Source of the DNA: Tissierella praeacuta DSM 18095
Lineage (GTDB): Bacteria > Bacillota > Clostridia > Tissierellales > Tissierellaceae
Reading direction: 5' to 3'
Assembly: GCF_900128955.1 (NCBI RefSeq)
Contig: NZ_FQTY01000017.1
Coordinates: 1 to 59,127 of the forward strand
Length of the DNA: 59,127 nucleotides
Shown: positions 34,170-43,120 of the stretch, one piece after another
How the letters are laid out: every line of letters starts with the position of its first letter
Numbering within the stretch: position 1 is the stretch's first letter
Notes under the pieces: model-generated
What the model was told of the DNA's origin: nothing
Databases searched by the model: none
What the model saw: the letters and a program-made list of their open reading frames with translations, nothing else
Translations under genes and position numbers: made by a program

Positions 34170-35395
34170 AAACGAACTTGGATGGAGAATATTTTAAGGG
34201 TCAAGTAAAAGAACTAAGAAAAAAACTAGATGAATGTAAAGAAAATGGAATTTTAGATGATGGTTTTGAAGAAGAATTAGATAAACTTTCACTAATAGAA
34301 GAAAAGTTACTGACTGACTTAATTCCTTATTATCGAGTTCATGCAAATAATATTAAGAAAACTTCAATGGAAATAAATCCAATAAAACAATTGGGAAGTT
34401 TTAATTTTAATAGTTTTTTACAAAGTATGTTAAGAATTAATAAAAATCTTTTTATTATAAGTAGTGTAGATAGTAAAGTTCAATTCTTTTATATAGATAT
34501 TCCAGATGATTTCTCTAATTATAATCAACTTGAAGTAGAGTGGAGTCCCCCTATTAAAGAGATAAAAGAGACAATTTCATTTATATATAGATTGAATGAT
34601 ACAGAAATTTTGCTTTTAGGAGTTATAGGGGGATGTTATCTACTTTCAAGTGATAATTTTGATAAAATACCAGATGTTAATCAACAAATTAGAGTTAAAA
34701 GGATTCAAAAGGATTATGACTTTAATGGATTTGGAAGATGCTTAGAAATTAGATATGGTTTATTTGCAGTGGAAAATGGAGACGATACCTTAACTATGTT
34801 TGAAATAATAAAAGAAAATGATAAATATGGAGTGGTTTTTCATAAAGATATATATTTAACTATTCCAGATTGGACAGCATTTGAAAAAATACAAGATGAT
34901 TATTTTGTAGTTGGAACAAGGATAGGAAAACTATATTTTATCAAATATGAGAATAGAAGACTTACTATTAAAGAAAAATTTGATTTTCCAAATGATGAAA
35001 TAAAACAAATTAGATGTCTAGAGGATGAAAAGGGGAATAAAGATTCCCTTATAGTTATAGGAGGTAAAGGACATCTCAAGATATTTTCTTTGCATGAAGA
35101 CTCAAAAGTTATAAAAACAGAAATGAATTACTTAAAGGGCAATTTATTTGACATTGAATCTAAAAAAGGTACATCCATAATTTTAAGTGAGGATGGAATA
35201 ATATACTTATTTGAAGAGAATTTTGGAAATTGGTATCTAAATGAAGAAGTGACAATTAAAGATGTCTTTTTCACAAATGTCTTTAAATTAGATATTTCAA
35301 AATATTTACTTATGGATATAGAAGGTAAACTAAATCTATTAAATATTGAACGAATTAATACACCAAAAGATTTGTGGAATCTGCCACTGTATTAA
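34166..35395 (+). CDS. Repeat protein, probably beta-propeller-like, between the AAA+ and VWA genes
   Basis: The start overlaps the ATPase stop as ATGA. Residues 1-70 form a helical coiled part (FKGQVKELRKKLDECKENG). Residues 80-409 are built from repeating beta-rich units of about 45 residues: INKNLFIISSVDSKVQFFYI, YRLNDTEILLLGVIGGCYLL, DDYFVVGTRIGKLYFIKY, DSLIVIGGKGHLKIFSL and GTSIILSEDGIIYLFEE. A phrase like GKLYFIKYE per unit is WD40/propeller style. No enzyme motifs are seen. The likely role is a scaffold or sensor for the neighbouring ATPase and VWA proteins. The fold call is inference from sequence pattern. Confidence 0.7.
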   Translation: MKTNLDGEYFKGQVKELRKKLDECKENGILDDGFEEELDKLSLIEEKLLTDLIPYYRVHANNIKKTSMEINPIKQLGSFNFNSFLQSMLRINKNLFIISSVDSKVQFFYIDIPDDFSNYNQLEVEWSPPIKEIKETISFIYRLNDTEILLLGVIGGCYLLSSDNFDKIPDVNQQIRVKRIQKDYDFNGFGRCLEIRYGLFAVENGDDTLTMFEIIKENDKYGVVFHKDIYLTIPDWTAFEKIQDDYFVVGTRIGKLYFIKYENRRLTIKEKFDFPNDEIKQIRCLEDEKGNKDSLIVIGGKGHLKIFSLHEDSKVIKTEMNYLKGNLFDIESKKGTSIILSEDGIIYLFEENFGNWYLNEEVTIKDVFFTNVFKLDISKYLLMDIEGKLNLLNIERINTPKDLWNLPLY

Positions 35396-35409
35396 TAGGA
35401 GGGATGAGT

Positions 35410-37353
35410 ATGTTTGATTTAGATGAACAAACTCTAATTGAAGAAGCTAAAAAACATTGGGAAATATTTTTGCAAAAGGAACAACGCTCCTTAGCTACAT
35501 TTACTGGAGATTCTAGTTTAATGTATATTCCAGACTCTAAATTAGAGAGATTTCTATTAGACCCTTCCAAAGGAATTTTGTACTTACCCTTGGAAAGTTT
35601 TTTAGATAGAAAGCTAGATGACAATCAAATAATGTGGCATATCTACTATGAGTTAGCCTTATATTCTGATTGGAAAAAGCAAACTAAAAAATATCTAAAT
35701 AGAAAAGAAGATTGGCAGAAAGAAATTGACCACATGACAGGCTATATTTTAGATAGGATAAAAAAAGAAGGACTGGAGAAAGACCCTGCATATCAATCTA
35801 AAATTATTTCTAATTATGTAAAAAAAGAAATTCTTGATTTGCTTCATATATTGGATAAATACACATCTTTTCTAAGGGTTTTGCAGATGTGCCCCATATA
35901 TAGAGATAAAGAAAATTTTGAAAAAATTATTTCATATATGAAAAAAAAAGGTAAAACAATTGAATCAATTTCTCAAATGCCTAGACATAGGGCTTTTGTA
36001 AATAGTTTCTTATTTATTGAATTATATAAAATTGAGCCTAAAATAGATGGATATATTGAAAATCCCTTTGATAGGAAAATTTTCAACCAACCCTTTTTTG
36101 ATTTTATTCACTATCAATTAATTAGGCAAATAAACAATGGGCAAGGAATTGTAGAAAGAGATTTACTCATTCGTTCTTTTGTTTTTCCAACCTTTGAGAA
36201 ATTGTGGAAGGAAGAAATAGACGAGATGGTATTTTATAAATCAAAAGGACAAGAAAAAGAAAAGATTAAAGGAAGTGAAAATATTTTTGAAGAGTCTAAT
36301 GCAGATGAAATACCAGATTTCCTAGAAACTACTCAGGAAGAAGAGAGAAAGATTCTAGAAGAAATGCTGGATAAGCAAGATCAAATAAGTATTAGTGTAC
36401 AAAACATTATCCAAGGGAATATAGATTTAGAATATTATGGGATTAGCCAAGGGGAACAACAATTGTTTCAGTTTTATTCAAATAAAATGAAATCTGAAAG
36501 AGAACAAATGCGTCAATTTTGGAAGAAGTTAATAGGATATGCAAAAAAAGAAATAAGTGTAAAAAAGGATGGTCAGATAAAGGGAAAATTAGATATAGAT
36601 AGCTTTATTAAATTTTATCCAGAGTTTGTAGAAGCTGAAAAAAAGGGAAATTACAAAAATCTTCCAATCTTTAATAGATATTTGTTAGAGCCTCAGACAG
36701 ATATATTACCTGAAAGAATAGAAATTTCTTTTGTTATAGATAATTCAGGATCAATGAATGAGTCAAAAATTGAGGCTGCAAGAAAAGCTTTGGCTGTGAC
36801 TTTGCTATCAATAGATGATTTTAATCAATACTTGAGAAGTAATGCAGAACAATTGAATCAAAAAGTAGAAGTTTTAAGTGAAACTTGGTTTTTTGGCAGT
36901 AATTATTACAATGTCAAAGAATTTAATAATAAAAATGTGAAGGAAAAAGAAAAAAGCGATATAATTCGCTCAATCGTAAAGCTAAATGCAGCAGATGGAG
37001 CAACTGACGATGCAAGTTGTCTTAGAGAAATATCCAATAGGATTACGTCTATACAGGAAAGTGAACTTAAAAATGGAAAACAAGTAAAGATAATTTTTGA
37101 AATCACAGATGGTGCCTCAAGTTTTCCAGGATTAGCAAAGGAAGTTGTACAGGAGTTATTATCTAAACATGTCCAAATATATGCGTTTCAAATAGGGAAA
37201 AATAGCATAGCAAATGAAAAAGTCTTTAACTTTGTATGGAATGAGGGATACAAAGAACCACATGGAGTAACAATTGGTGAACAAGTAGAAAAACTACCAA
37301 AAGAATTGCTAAGGGCAGTAGGAGAAAATATGCAATCTATTTTTAGTAATTAG
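35410..37353 (+). CDS. VWA-domain protein, partner of the MoxR-like ATPase
   Basis: ATG 35410 lies 6 bases after TAGGAGGG, better than the ATG at 35404, which touches the site. The 647-residue protein has a long helical N-terminus (1-400), a charged middle (residues 270-330) and a C-terminal VWA domain. Its MIDAS motif is DNSGS (Asp444, Ser446, Ser448), with a threonine in ADGATDD and an aspartate in FEITDGASS completing the metal site. This is the layout of metal-binding VWA proteins that bind MoxR ATPases, such as ViaA, although overall similarity to ViaA is not obvious. The gene follows the propeller-like gene by 14 bases. The trio ends in a 23-base-pair hairpin. Confidence 0.85.
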   Translation: MFDLDEQTLIEEAKKHWEIFLQKEQRSLATFTGDSSLMYIPDSKLERFLLDPSKGILYLPLESFLDRKLDDNQIMWHIYYELALYSDWKKQTKKYLNRKEDWQKEIDHMTGYILDRIKKEGLEKDPAYQSKIISNYVKKEILDLLHILDKYTSFLRVLQMCPIYRDKENFEKIISYMKKKGKTIESISQMPRHRAFVNSFLFIELYKIEPKIDGYIENPFDRKIFNQPFFDFIHYQLIRQINNGQGIVERDLLIRSFVFPTFEKLWKEEIDEMVFYKSKGQEKEKIKGSENIFEESNADEIPDFLETTQEEERKILEEMLDKQDQISISVQNIIQGNIDLEYYGISQGEQQLFQFYSNKMKSEREQMRQFWKKLIGYAKKEISVKKDGQIKGKLDIDSFIKFYPEFVEAEKKGNYKNLPIFNRYLLEPQTDILPERIEISFVIDNSGSMNESKIEAARKALAVTLLSIDDFNQYLRSNAEQLNQKVEVLSETWFFGSNYYNVKEFNNKNVKEKEKSDIIRSIVKLNAADGATDDASCLREISNRITSIQESELKNGKQVKIIFEITDGASSFPGLAKEVVQELLSKHVQIYAFQIGKNSIANEKVFNFVWNEGYKEPHGVTIGEQVEKLPKELLRAVGENMQSIFSN

Positions 37354-37467
37354 TTAAATAAATGTAAAATGAAACTACCATATTTTAAAACAAATAAAGT
37401 TAAAGTTATATGAGATTAGTAGGGGTAGTATATAATGATTTGAGATGGATTTAATTCATATGATTAT

Positions 37468-37526
37468 AAACAAAAACCATTGTCAACTAAAAATAATTAA
37501 TTAGTTGACAATGGTTTTTGTTTATG
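37468..37526. terminator. Bidirectional terminator hairpin, 23 perfect base pairs
   Basis: Bases 37468-37490 (AAACAAAAACCATTGTCAAC...) are exactly complementary to 37501-37523 with a 10-base loop; T-runs (TTTTTGTTT) lie within the right arm. It isolates the AAA+/VWA operon from bioY. Confidence 0.85.
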
Positions 37527-37606
37527 GTATTTTATACTAAATTAAGATAAATAGTGTTTAATTTTCTCTTTCCATTAAAAGTATATTAAAATTTAAGGAG
37601 TAGGTT

Positions 37607-38197
37607 ATGAAAAAAAATAAAATTTCGGTACAGAATATGATTATTTGTGCTTTATTTGTAACACTTATTATTATAGGAACATTTATAAAAATACCAATTC
37701 CAGTTTTACCCTTTACCCTGCAATTTTTATTTACTATGTTAGCAGGACTTTTACTTGGAGGGAAACTGGGAGCAGTCAGTGTTTTGGTCTATATTATATT
37801 GGGATTAATTGGTTTCCCTGTTTTTACAGAAGGAGGTGGACCTGCATATGTGTTAAAACCAAGCTTTGGTTATATCATAGGATTTTGTATTGGAAGTTTT
37901 TTTACAGGTACTATTGCAAATAAAGTATCAGTTCCATCCTACAAAAGATTATTTGCTGCAAGTTTTATTGGACTTATAATAGTTTATTTATGTGGAATGA
38001 GCTATTATTATATTATTTGTAATTACGTTATTAACACCCCCATTGCACTGTGCCCCTTAATTTTATATTGTTTTATTCTAGCAGTACCAGGAGATATTAC
38101 TCTTTGCATATTAGGTGTTATTTTAGCAAAACGATTACTTCCAATTCTAAATAAAATACGGGGGGGATTTGCAAATGACAATAATACAAACTATTAA
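37607..38197 (+). CDS. bioY: BioY, biotin ECF transporter substrate-binding component
   Basis: The 196-residue protein has six membrane segments and BioY signatures: IKIPIPVLPFTLQFLFTMLA near residue 26, GGKLGAVSVLVYIILGLIGF, PVFTEGGGPAYVLKPSFGYI and the closing PGDITLCILGVILAKRL. It captures biotin and can work with the ECF module or alone. AAGGAG lies 6 bases before the ATG. It heads bioY-bioB-bioD-bioA and overlaps bioB by 23 bases. I found no clear BirA operator upstream. Confidence 0.95.
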   Translation: MKKNKISVQNMIICALFVTLIIIGTFIKIPIPVLPFTLQFLFTMLAGLLLGGKLGAVSVLVYIILGLIGFPVFTEGGGPAYVLKPSFGYIIGFCIGSFFTGTIANKVSVPSYKRLFAASFIGLIIVYLCGMSYYYIICNYVINTPIALCPLILYCFILAVPGDITLCILGVILAKRLLPILNKIRGGFANDNNTNY

Positions 38198-39146
38198 AAA
38201 CGATATTTTAGTAGGTAAGTTAATTAAAAAAAATCAGGCTCTTAATTTGATTACTGCACCTTTAAAAGAACTATGTATAGCTGCAAATGAGATTAGAGAG
38301 TTTTTTTGTGGTGATAATTTTGACATTTGTACCATAATAAACGGAAAAAGCGGAAGGTGTTCTGAAAATTGCAAATACTGTGCTCAATCAGTCTTATATA
38401 AAACTAAAGTTGACCAATATCCATTGCTTGATACAAATGAGCTTGTTGAACAAGCAAAATATAATGAGGAACGTGGAGTATTACGTTATTCTATTGTAAC
38501 CTCTGGAAAAAGACTTCAAGATAATGAAGTTGATAAAGTTTGTGAAAGTATAAAAGTAATAAAGGAACAGACAAATATTTCAGTATGTGTTTCCTTTGGA
38601 TTATTAAATGAGAAGCAGTTTGAAAAATTAAAATCCGTTGGAGTAGATAGGATACATAATAACTTAGAGACATCTCGAAATTATTTTCCAAAGATATGTA
38701 CCACTCATACATACGATGATAAAATATTAGCAATTAATGCTGCTCAAAGGTCAGGGCTTAGTGTATGTAGTGGTGGAATCGTGGGACTTGGTGAGAATAT
38801 GGAGGATAGAATAGATATGGCATTAACACTTCGAGATCTTGGAATTAATTCTATACCAATTAATATGTTAAATCCCATCCCCGGTACGCCTTATGAAAGC
38901 AATAAACTTCTAACTAATGAGGAAATGTGCAGGATAGTTGCAATTTTCCGTTTTATTTTACCAAAAGCTTTTATTCGTTTGGCTGGAGGGAGAGGGCTTT
39001 TACCAGATAAAGGAATGAAATGCTTTCTTTCAGGTGCAAATGCTGCTATTTCAGGAGATATGCTTACTACGTCAGGTATCTCTATCGAAGATGATATGAA
39101 AATGATTGATGACCTTAGATATAAGGTGGTTTTAAGAAATGAGTAG
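38175..39146 (+). CDS. bioB: Biotin synthase BioB
   Basis: ATG 38175 follows GGGGGGGA by about 8 bases. An earlier TTG (38169) is less well placed. The 323-residue radical SAM enzyme inserts sulfur into dethiobiotin. It has the CxxxCxxC iron-sulfur motif in GRCSENCKYCAQS, the biotin-synthase motifs YSIVTSGKR and HNLETSRNYFPKICTTHTYD, and IRLAGGRGLLPDKGM near the C-terminus. It overlaps bioY and bioD, so the products are translationally linked. Confidence 0.96.
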   Translation: MTIIQTIKNDILVGKLIKKNQALNLITAPLKELCIAANEIREFFCGDNFDICTIINGKSGRCSENCKYCAQSVLYKTKVDQYPLLDTNELVEQAKYNEERGVLRYSIVTSGKRLQDNEVDKVCESIKVIKEQTNISVCVSFGLLNEKQFEKLKSVGVDRIHNNLETSRNYFPKICTTHTYDDKILAINAAQRSGLSVCSGGIVGLGENMEDRIDMALTLRDLGINSIPINMLNPIPGTPYESNKLLTNEEMCRIVAIFRFILPKAFIRLAGGRGLLPDKGMKCFLSGANAAISGDMLTTSGISIEDDMKMIDDLRYKVVLRNE

Positions 39147-39831
39147 AGGGATATTCGTTACAGCAACAGGAACAGATATAGGCAAAACTTATGTAACAGC
39201 TTTGATTGTAAAAAAATTACGTGAAGCAGGGTATAATGCTGGTTATTATAAATCTGTACTCAGTGGTGCTGAGATGACAAAAAATGAACTTTATATAGGA
39301 GATGCTTACTATGTGAAAACCATAGCAAATCTTAATTGTGACTGCGTTGATATGGTTTCTTATGTTTACGAAACTTCAGTTTCTCCACATTTAGCTGCAA
39401 AGTTAGAAGGTAATCCTGTCATATTAAAAAAAATAGTGACTGATTATAAAAAGCAATGTTCAAGGTATGATTATATTACTGTGGAAGGTAGTGGTGGAAT
39501 TATTTGTCCTATTCGATATGATAGTGAACACCAAATTTTCTTAGAGGATATTATTAAAGAGCTAAAACTTTCCGTACTTATAGTAGCAGAGGCTGGACTT
39601 GGTACCATTAACTCCACAGTGCTTACTGTGAGGTACTTAGAAAATAACAATATTCAAATAAAAGGTATTATTCTTAATCGTTATCATGGAGATATTATGG
39701 AGGATGATAATATTAAGATGATTGAAGAGATAACTCATATACCAGTCATTGCACTTATAAGAGATGGAGATTCTAATATAGATATTGATGTTCATATGCT
39801 TGCAGGATTATACGGAAAGGATGGTAACTAA
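39139..39831 (+). CDS. bioD: Dethiobiotin synthetase BioD
   Basis: The 230-residue ATP-dependent enzyme closes the ureido ring of 7,8-diaminopelargonate. It has the P-loop ATGTDIGKTYVT near residue 8, lysine in YYKSVLSGA, and VEGSGGI near residue 115. The start overlaps the bioB stop by 8 bases. It belongs to the biotin operon. Confidence 0.95.
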   Translation: MSRGIFVTATGTDIGKTYVTALIVKKLREAGYNAGYYKSVLSGAEMTKNELYIGDAYYVKTIANLNCDCVDMVSYVYETSVSPHLAAKLEGNPVILKKIVTDYKKQCSRYDYITVEGSGGIICPIRYDSEHQIFLEDIIKELKLSVLIVAEAGLGTINSTVLTVRYLENNNIQIKGIILNRYHGDIMEDDNIKMIEEITHIPVIALIRDGDSNIDIDVHMLAGLYGKDGN

Positions 39832-39832
39832 A

Positions 39833-41176
39833 ATGAATTTGGTAGAAAAAGATTTAAAATATATATGGCATCCTTGCTCTCAAATGAAAGATTATGAGGA
39901 ATTACCTCCTATAATAATAGATCATGCAAAGGGGGTGTATCTTTACGATAAAAATGGCAAAGAGTATATTGATATCGTTAGTTCTTGGTGGTGTAATCTT
40001 TTAGGACATTGTAATCCTAAAATTAATGAAGCAATAAAAGTACAGCTTGATAAATTAGAACATGTTATCTTTGCTAATTTTTCTCATGAACCTGCTATTA
40101 CACTTTGTGAGGAATTAAGTAAAATAGTTCCTCAAGGATTAACCAAGTTCAACTTTTCTGATAATGGTTCTGCATCAGTTGAATGTGCGTTAAAAATGAG
40201 TTTTCAATATCAATATCAAGTAGGTAACACTAAAAAGACGAGGTTTATGTGTTTTACAGAGGGGTATCATGGTGAAACCATAGGAGCATTATCTGTTGGC
40301 AGTATGGATTTATATGGGAAGCTTTATAAGCCAATGTTGATGGATACCATTCATATTGAAGCACCTGATTGTTATAGATGCTCATATGGAAAAAATAGAG
40401 ATTGCTGTAATGTGGAATGTTTTGAACATGCAGAAAAAACATTTGAAAAATATGCCGATGAAACTTGTGCAATAATAGTTGAACCTCTTTTACAGGGCAG
40501 TGCAGGTATGAGAATTTATCCTGCAATGTATTTGAAAAAGCTTAGAGATTTATGTGATAAATATAATGTTTTACTTATTGCTGATGAAATTGCCACAGGT
40601 TTTGGAAGGACAGGAAAGATGTTTGCATTTGATTATGTAGATGTAAGTCCAGACATTATGTGTATTTCAAAGGGACTTACAGGTGGATATATGCCAATGG
40701 CAATTACTATTACCACTGATGAAATTTATAATGCATTTTATGACGATTATAATGAAGGGAAAGCATTTATGCATTCTCACACTTATAGTGGAAATCCTTT
40801 AGGATGTTCTGCGGCACTTGCAGTTTTAAATATATTTCGTGAAGATGCTGTTTTGGATAAAGCTGAAAAACCAGCACAATATCTGACCAAAAAATTAAAT
40901 GAAGAATTAATTGACCATAAAAATGTTGGTGAAATAAGAAATATAGGTTTAATCAATGCAATTGAGTTGGTGAGAAATAAAAAAGAAAAATTAGGCTTTG
41001 ATTCTAAACTTCGAATAGGGTATCAGATTTATAAAAAGGCTTTGGAAAAAGGACTTGTACTAAGACCACTTGGAGATGTACTATATTTTAATCCTCCGCT
41101 TATTATAAACGAAGCAGAAATTCATAAGGCAGTGGAGATTTGTACACAAGCCATTTATAGCGTTATTGGGCAATGA
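39833..41176 (+). CDS. bioA: Adenosylmethionine-8-amino-7-oxononanoate aminotransferase BioA
   Basis: I chose ATG 39833, one base after the bioD stop and preceded by GGAAAGG. The 447-residue PLP enzyme converts KAPA to DAPA using SAM. It has IWHPCSQMKDYE at the start, NFSDNGSASVECALKMSFQY, YHGETIGALSVG, the DEI motif IADEIATGFGRTGKMFAF and the PLP lysine in CISKGLTGGYMP. It contains a Cys-rich stretch (CYRCSYGKNRDCCNVEC) seen in clostridial BioA. No bioF, bioC, bioH or bioW lies in the window. Confidence 0.96.
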   Translation: MNLVEKDLKYIWHPCSQMKDYEELPPIIIDHAKGVYLYDKNGKEYIDIVSSWWCNLLGHCNPKINEAIKVQLDKLEHVIFANFSHEPAITLCEELSKIVPQGLTKFNFSDNGSASVECALKMSFQYQYQVGNTKKTRFMCFTEGYHGETIGALSVGSMDLYGKLYKPMLMDTIHIEAPDCYRCSYGKNRDCCNVECFEHAEKTFEKYADETCAIIVEPLLQGSAGMRIYPAMYLKKLRDLCDKYNVLLIADEIATGFGRTGKMFAFDYVDVSPDIMCISKGLTGGYMPMAITITTDEIYNAFYDDYNEGKAFMHSHTYSGNPLGCSAALAVLNIFREDAVLDKAEKPAQYLTKKLNEELIDHKNVGEIRNIGLINAIELVRNKKEKLGFDSKLRIGYQIYKKALEKGLVLRPLGDVLYFNPPLIINEAEIHKAVEICTQAIYSVIGQ

Positions 41177-41517
41177 ATTTTAAAACATTAATTAAAATAA
41201 GTGAGAATAAAGTAAGTAATAATTGAATGTTTGTTTAATTTAGGATTTATACATATAATATTAACAAATTAATATTGGAATTTTCGTAAATCCTCAGTAA
41301 GTCAATTTTTTTTAGGTTTTCTGTTATATAAATAATCTTTCTTTTGATATAATTTTAAATAATGATAGATGCCGGAATGTGTTTGTTGATTAAATTTTGG
41401 ATATTTAGTATAATTAATATAATGAGGTACCGCATTATCAGCAATTAAAGATAAGAAGTTATTTTAGATTATATATTAATCTCTAGTAAAATAATAAATA
41501 TAAAGGGTGTTTTATTA
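41177..41517. other. Intergenic region without a recognisable gene
   Basis: This 341-base AT-rich stretch follows bioA. No hairpin terminator stands out immediately after bioA. A short GAGGTACCGC near 41424 resembles part of a T-box but nothing else of such a leader is present. The region probably contains the promoter of the small gene at 41518 (a TATAAT-like TATAATTAAT near 41409), unproven. Confidence 0.4.
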
Positions 41518-41841
41518 ATGAATAAAAAATTAATAAATAGAAAAAACTTCCTAATCTTTTTTATGTTAATTTTAATCTGTGTAATTTTTTATATTCGTAA
41601 AAACAAACAAGATAAAGTTCCTTTTATTGGGATAGGATATAACTTAGGATATAAAAGTAAAATCTTTCCCAATATGACAGACTTGGAAATTGATGAAATA
41701 ATTAATAAAATAACAATTGCTGCAAGTGAAAGGGTGAAAGAAGGCAAGAAATTTAAAATTACTGAAGAAGAGTTAGAAAAACTAGGTATTACCGGATTAG
41801 ATCCTTATTATTTAGATATGATTAAAATTTCTACAGAATAA
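41518..41841 (+). CDS. Small membrane-anchored hypothetical protein
   Basis: The 107-residue protein has an N-terminal membrane anchor (about residues 12-26, LIFFMLILICVIFYI) followed by a polar region and a helical domain with FPNMTDLEIDEIINKITIAA. AAAGGGTG lies 8-9 bases before the ATG. The pattern is that of a small secreted or anchored protein. I do not recognise it. A terminator-like hairpin follows at 41965. Confidence 0.6.
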   Translation: MNKKLINRKNFLIFFMLILICVIFYIRKNKQDKVPFIGIGYNLGYKSKIFPNMTDLEIDEIINKITIAASERVKEGKKFKITEEELEKLGITGLDPYYLDMIKISTE

Positions 41842-41964
41842 TCAAATGATAAAAGGGTTGTTGACTAGGTAATAAAAGAAAGTAGGACAAAAATAGAAGA
41901 TGCTATTTTCAGTTGATTTTCTAATATTGTTTTATCCTAGGTATTTGAAATATATAATGTTATA

Positions 41965-42010
41965 GAGACTTTTGCCTAATAAGGTTACTTATTTAGCAAA
42001 AGTTTCTTTA
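41965..42010 (+). terminator. Probable terminator hairpin
   Basis: GAGACTTTTGCCTAATAAG (41965-41983) pairs with CTTATTTAGCAAAAGTTTC (41988-42006) with one mismatch and one G-U pair over a short loop, followed by TTTAT. The T-run is interrupted, so it may be weak. Confidence 0.6.
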
Positions 42011-42082
42011 TGTATAATGTAATAGTACAATGAAGAGTTAAAAAATGAATATGGCATAAATTCTCAATCTTTGTTGAATAAA

Positions 42083-42428
42083 CCTTTTTCAGTATGGTAC
42101 TCTTCATCCCGAATAGTTTTCTTTCAAATTGTGGAGAAAATATATCTCTCAGATTCTTTTATTATCCCAAAAAGAATTAGTGAATCAGTATCTAGATAAG
42201 CAGGGTGAATTATTGTTGCGACAAGAAATAAAAAAGTACCTTTACAGATCAAGAGGTATGGTTTGTTATGAAGAACTATGCTTCCATTCGGGAATGATAG
42301 AAGTAATTGCCCACAAAATATTATATTTGCAGGATACAGTGTGCTTAGTGAAAAACAGGTACGAGAAGGTATTGCATTGTTACAATCTGCATGGTTCGGT
42401 GATTTATCATAATAAAAATGAGCAGTAG
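42083..42428 (+). pseudogene. MocR/PdxR-type (GntR plus aminotransferase) regulator remnant
   Basis: The sequence PFSVW at 42083-42097 and, after about 37 bases in another frame, WRKYISQILL... and LLLRQEIKKYLYRSRGMVCYEEL (split here across the frames at 42129-42260) match the linker and aminotransferase start of MocR regulators, where FPFxxWxK, LREEIxxYLYxSRGVxCxPE are typical. The remainder of the aminotransferase domain is absent and the frame ends in 99 codons without further motifs. Upstream HTH sequence is missing as well. It is a degraded remnant. The assignment rests on these few motifs. Confidence 0.5.
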
Positions 42429-42545
42429 ATTTTGCTTTTAGGATTGACTATTACATATAGAAACTATAAAATAAATAGTGGGAGTTACAATAGTTTGAAT
42501 AATTATTTTGATTTAAAACAAATATCTTATATGAGAGGGACGAAT

Positions 42546-42977
42546 ATGAATATAGCATTTTTTCTAACACCTAAAAGTGAAATTGTATATGAAACTATAG
42601 ATGCAACAATGAGACAAGCTCTAGAGAAAATGGAGCATCATAGATATACTGCCATACCACTAATAGACAAAAGGGGTAAATATGTTGGTGCCATTACAGA
42701 AGGAGATTTGCTTTGGAAAATTAAGAATACCAGTAATCTTACAATTGAAGGTACAGAGAATATACCAATAAAGTATGTCCATAGACATACTCAAAGTAAT
42801 ACAGTATCAATAAGTGCAAATATGGAAGATTTAATCTTACTTGCAAAAAATCAGAACTTTGTTCCAGTAGTAGATGATCAGGGCATATTTATAGGAATTA
42901 TAAAGAGAAGTGACATTATCAATTATTGTGCAGACTTATTATTCAAAGATAAACAAAAATTAGATTGCACAGATTAA
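42546..42977 (+). CDS. Stand-alone CBS-pair domain protein
   Basis: I chose ATG 42546 (GAGAGGGA 6-7 bases upstream) because the product then begins directly with a CBS domain. A longer in-frame reading from 42432 adds a 38-residue sequence with no clear site. The 143-residue protein has two CBS motifs: IDATMRQALEKMEHHRYTAI then GAITEGDLLWKI, and NMEDLILLAKNQNFVPVVDD then GIIKRSDIINYC. CBS pairs bind adenosyl ligands and regulate other proteins. A partner cannot be identified from neighbours. Confidence 0.88.
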   Translation: MNIAFFLTPKSEIVYETIDATMRQALEKMEHHRYTAIPLIDKRGKYVGAITEGDLLWKIKNTSNLTIEGTENIPIKYVHRHTQSNTVSISANMEDLILLAKNQNFVPVVDDQGIFIGIIKRSDIINYCADLLFKDKQKLDCTD

Positions 42978-43023
42978 AAATAGACTTCAGATATATATAT
43001 CTGAAGTCTATTTTTAATCTGTG
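42968..43023. terminator. Bidirectional terminator, 56-base perfect palindrome overlapping the CBS gene stop
   Basis: Bases 42968-43023 equal their own reverse complement from CACAGATTAAAAATAGACTT to the mirror end AAGTCTATTTTTAATCTGTG. The gene's TAA at 42975-42977 is inside. The two central TA-rich turns allow cruciform or hairpin formation in either strand. It likely stops transcription from both sides. Confidence 0.8.
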
Positions 43024-43120
43024 ACTTTACATTACTTTATTTACAAATCTAGGAAATAGACATATGGACAAGATAATGTTATAATCTAATAGATATTATG
43101 TAAACTAAAGGAGAGATCTT

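Noticed and set aside
32058-37353. Reading the AAA+/VWA pair as a magnesium or cobalt chelatase.
   Set aside because: No large chelatase subunit or tetrapyrrole genes are nearby, and the ATPase is of MoxR type with a long insert.
37527-37606. TTTAAT...ATTAAA dyad before bioY as a possible BirA operator.
   Set aside because: It lacks the TTGTTAAC-type half-sites of known BirA boxes; chance in AT-rich DNA is likely.
41423-41436. GAGGTACCGC resembles the T-box core GGTACCGCG.
   Set aside because: Only a partial match; there is no specifier stem or antiterminator/terminator pair, and the downstream gene is not an amino-acid gene.
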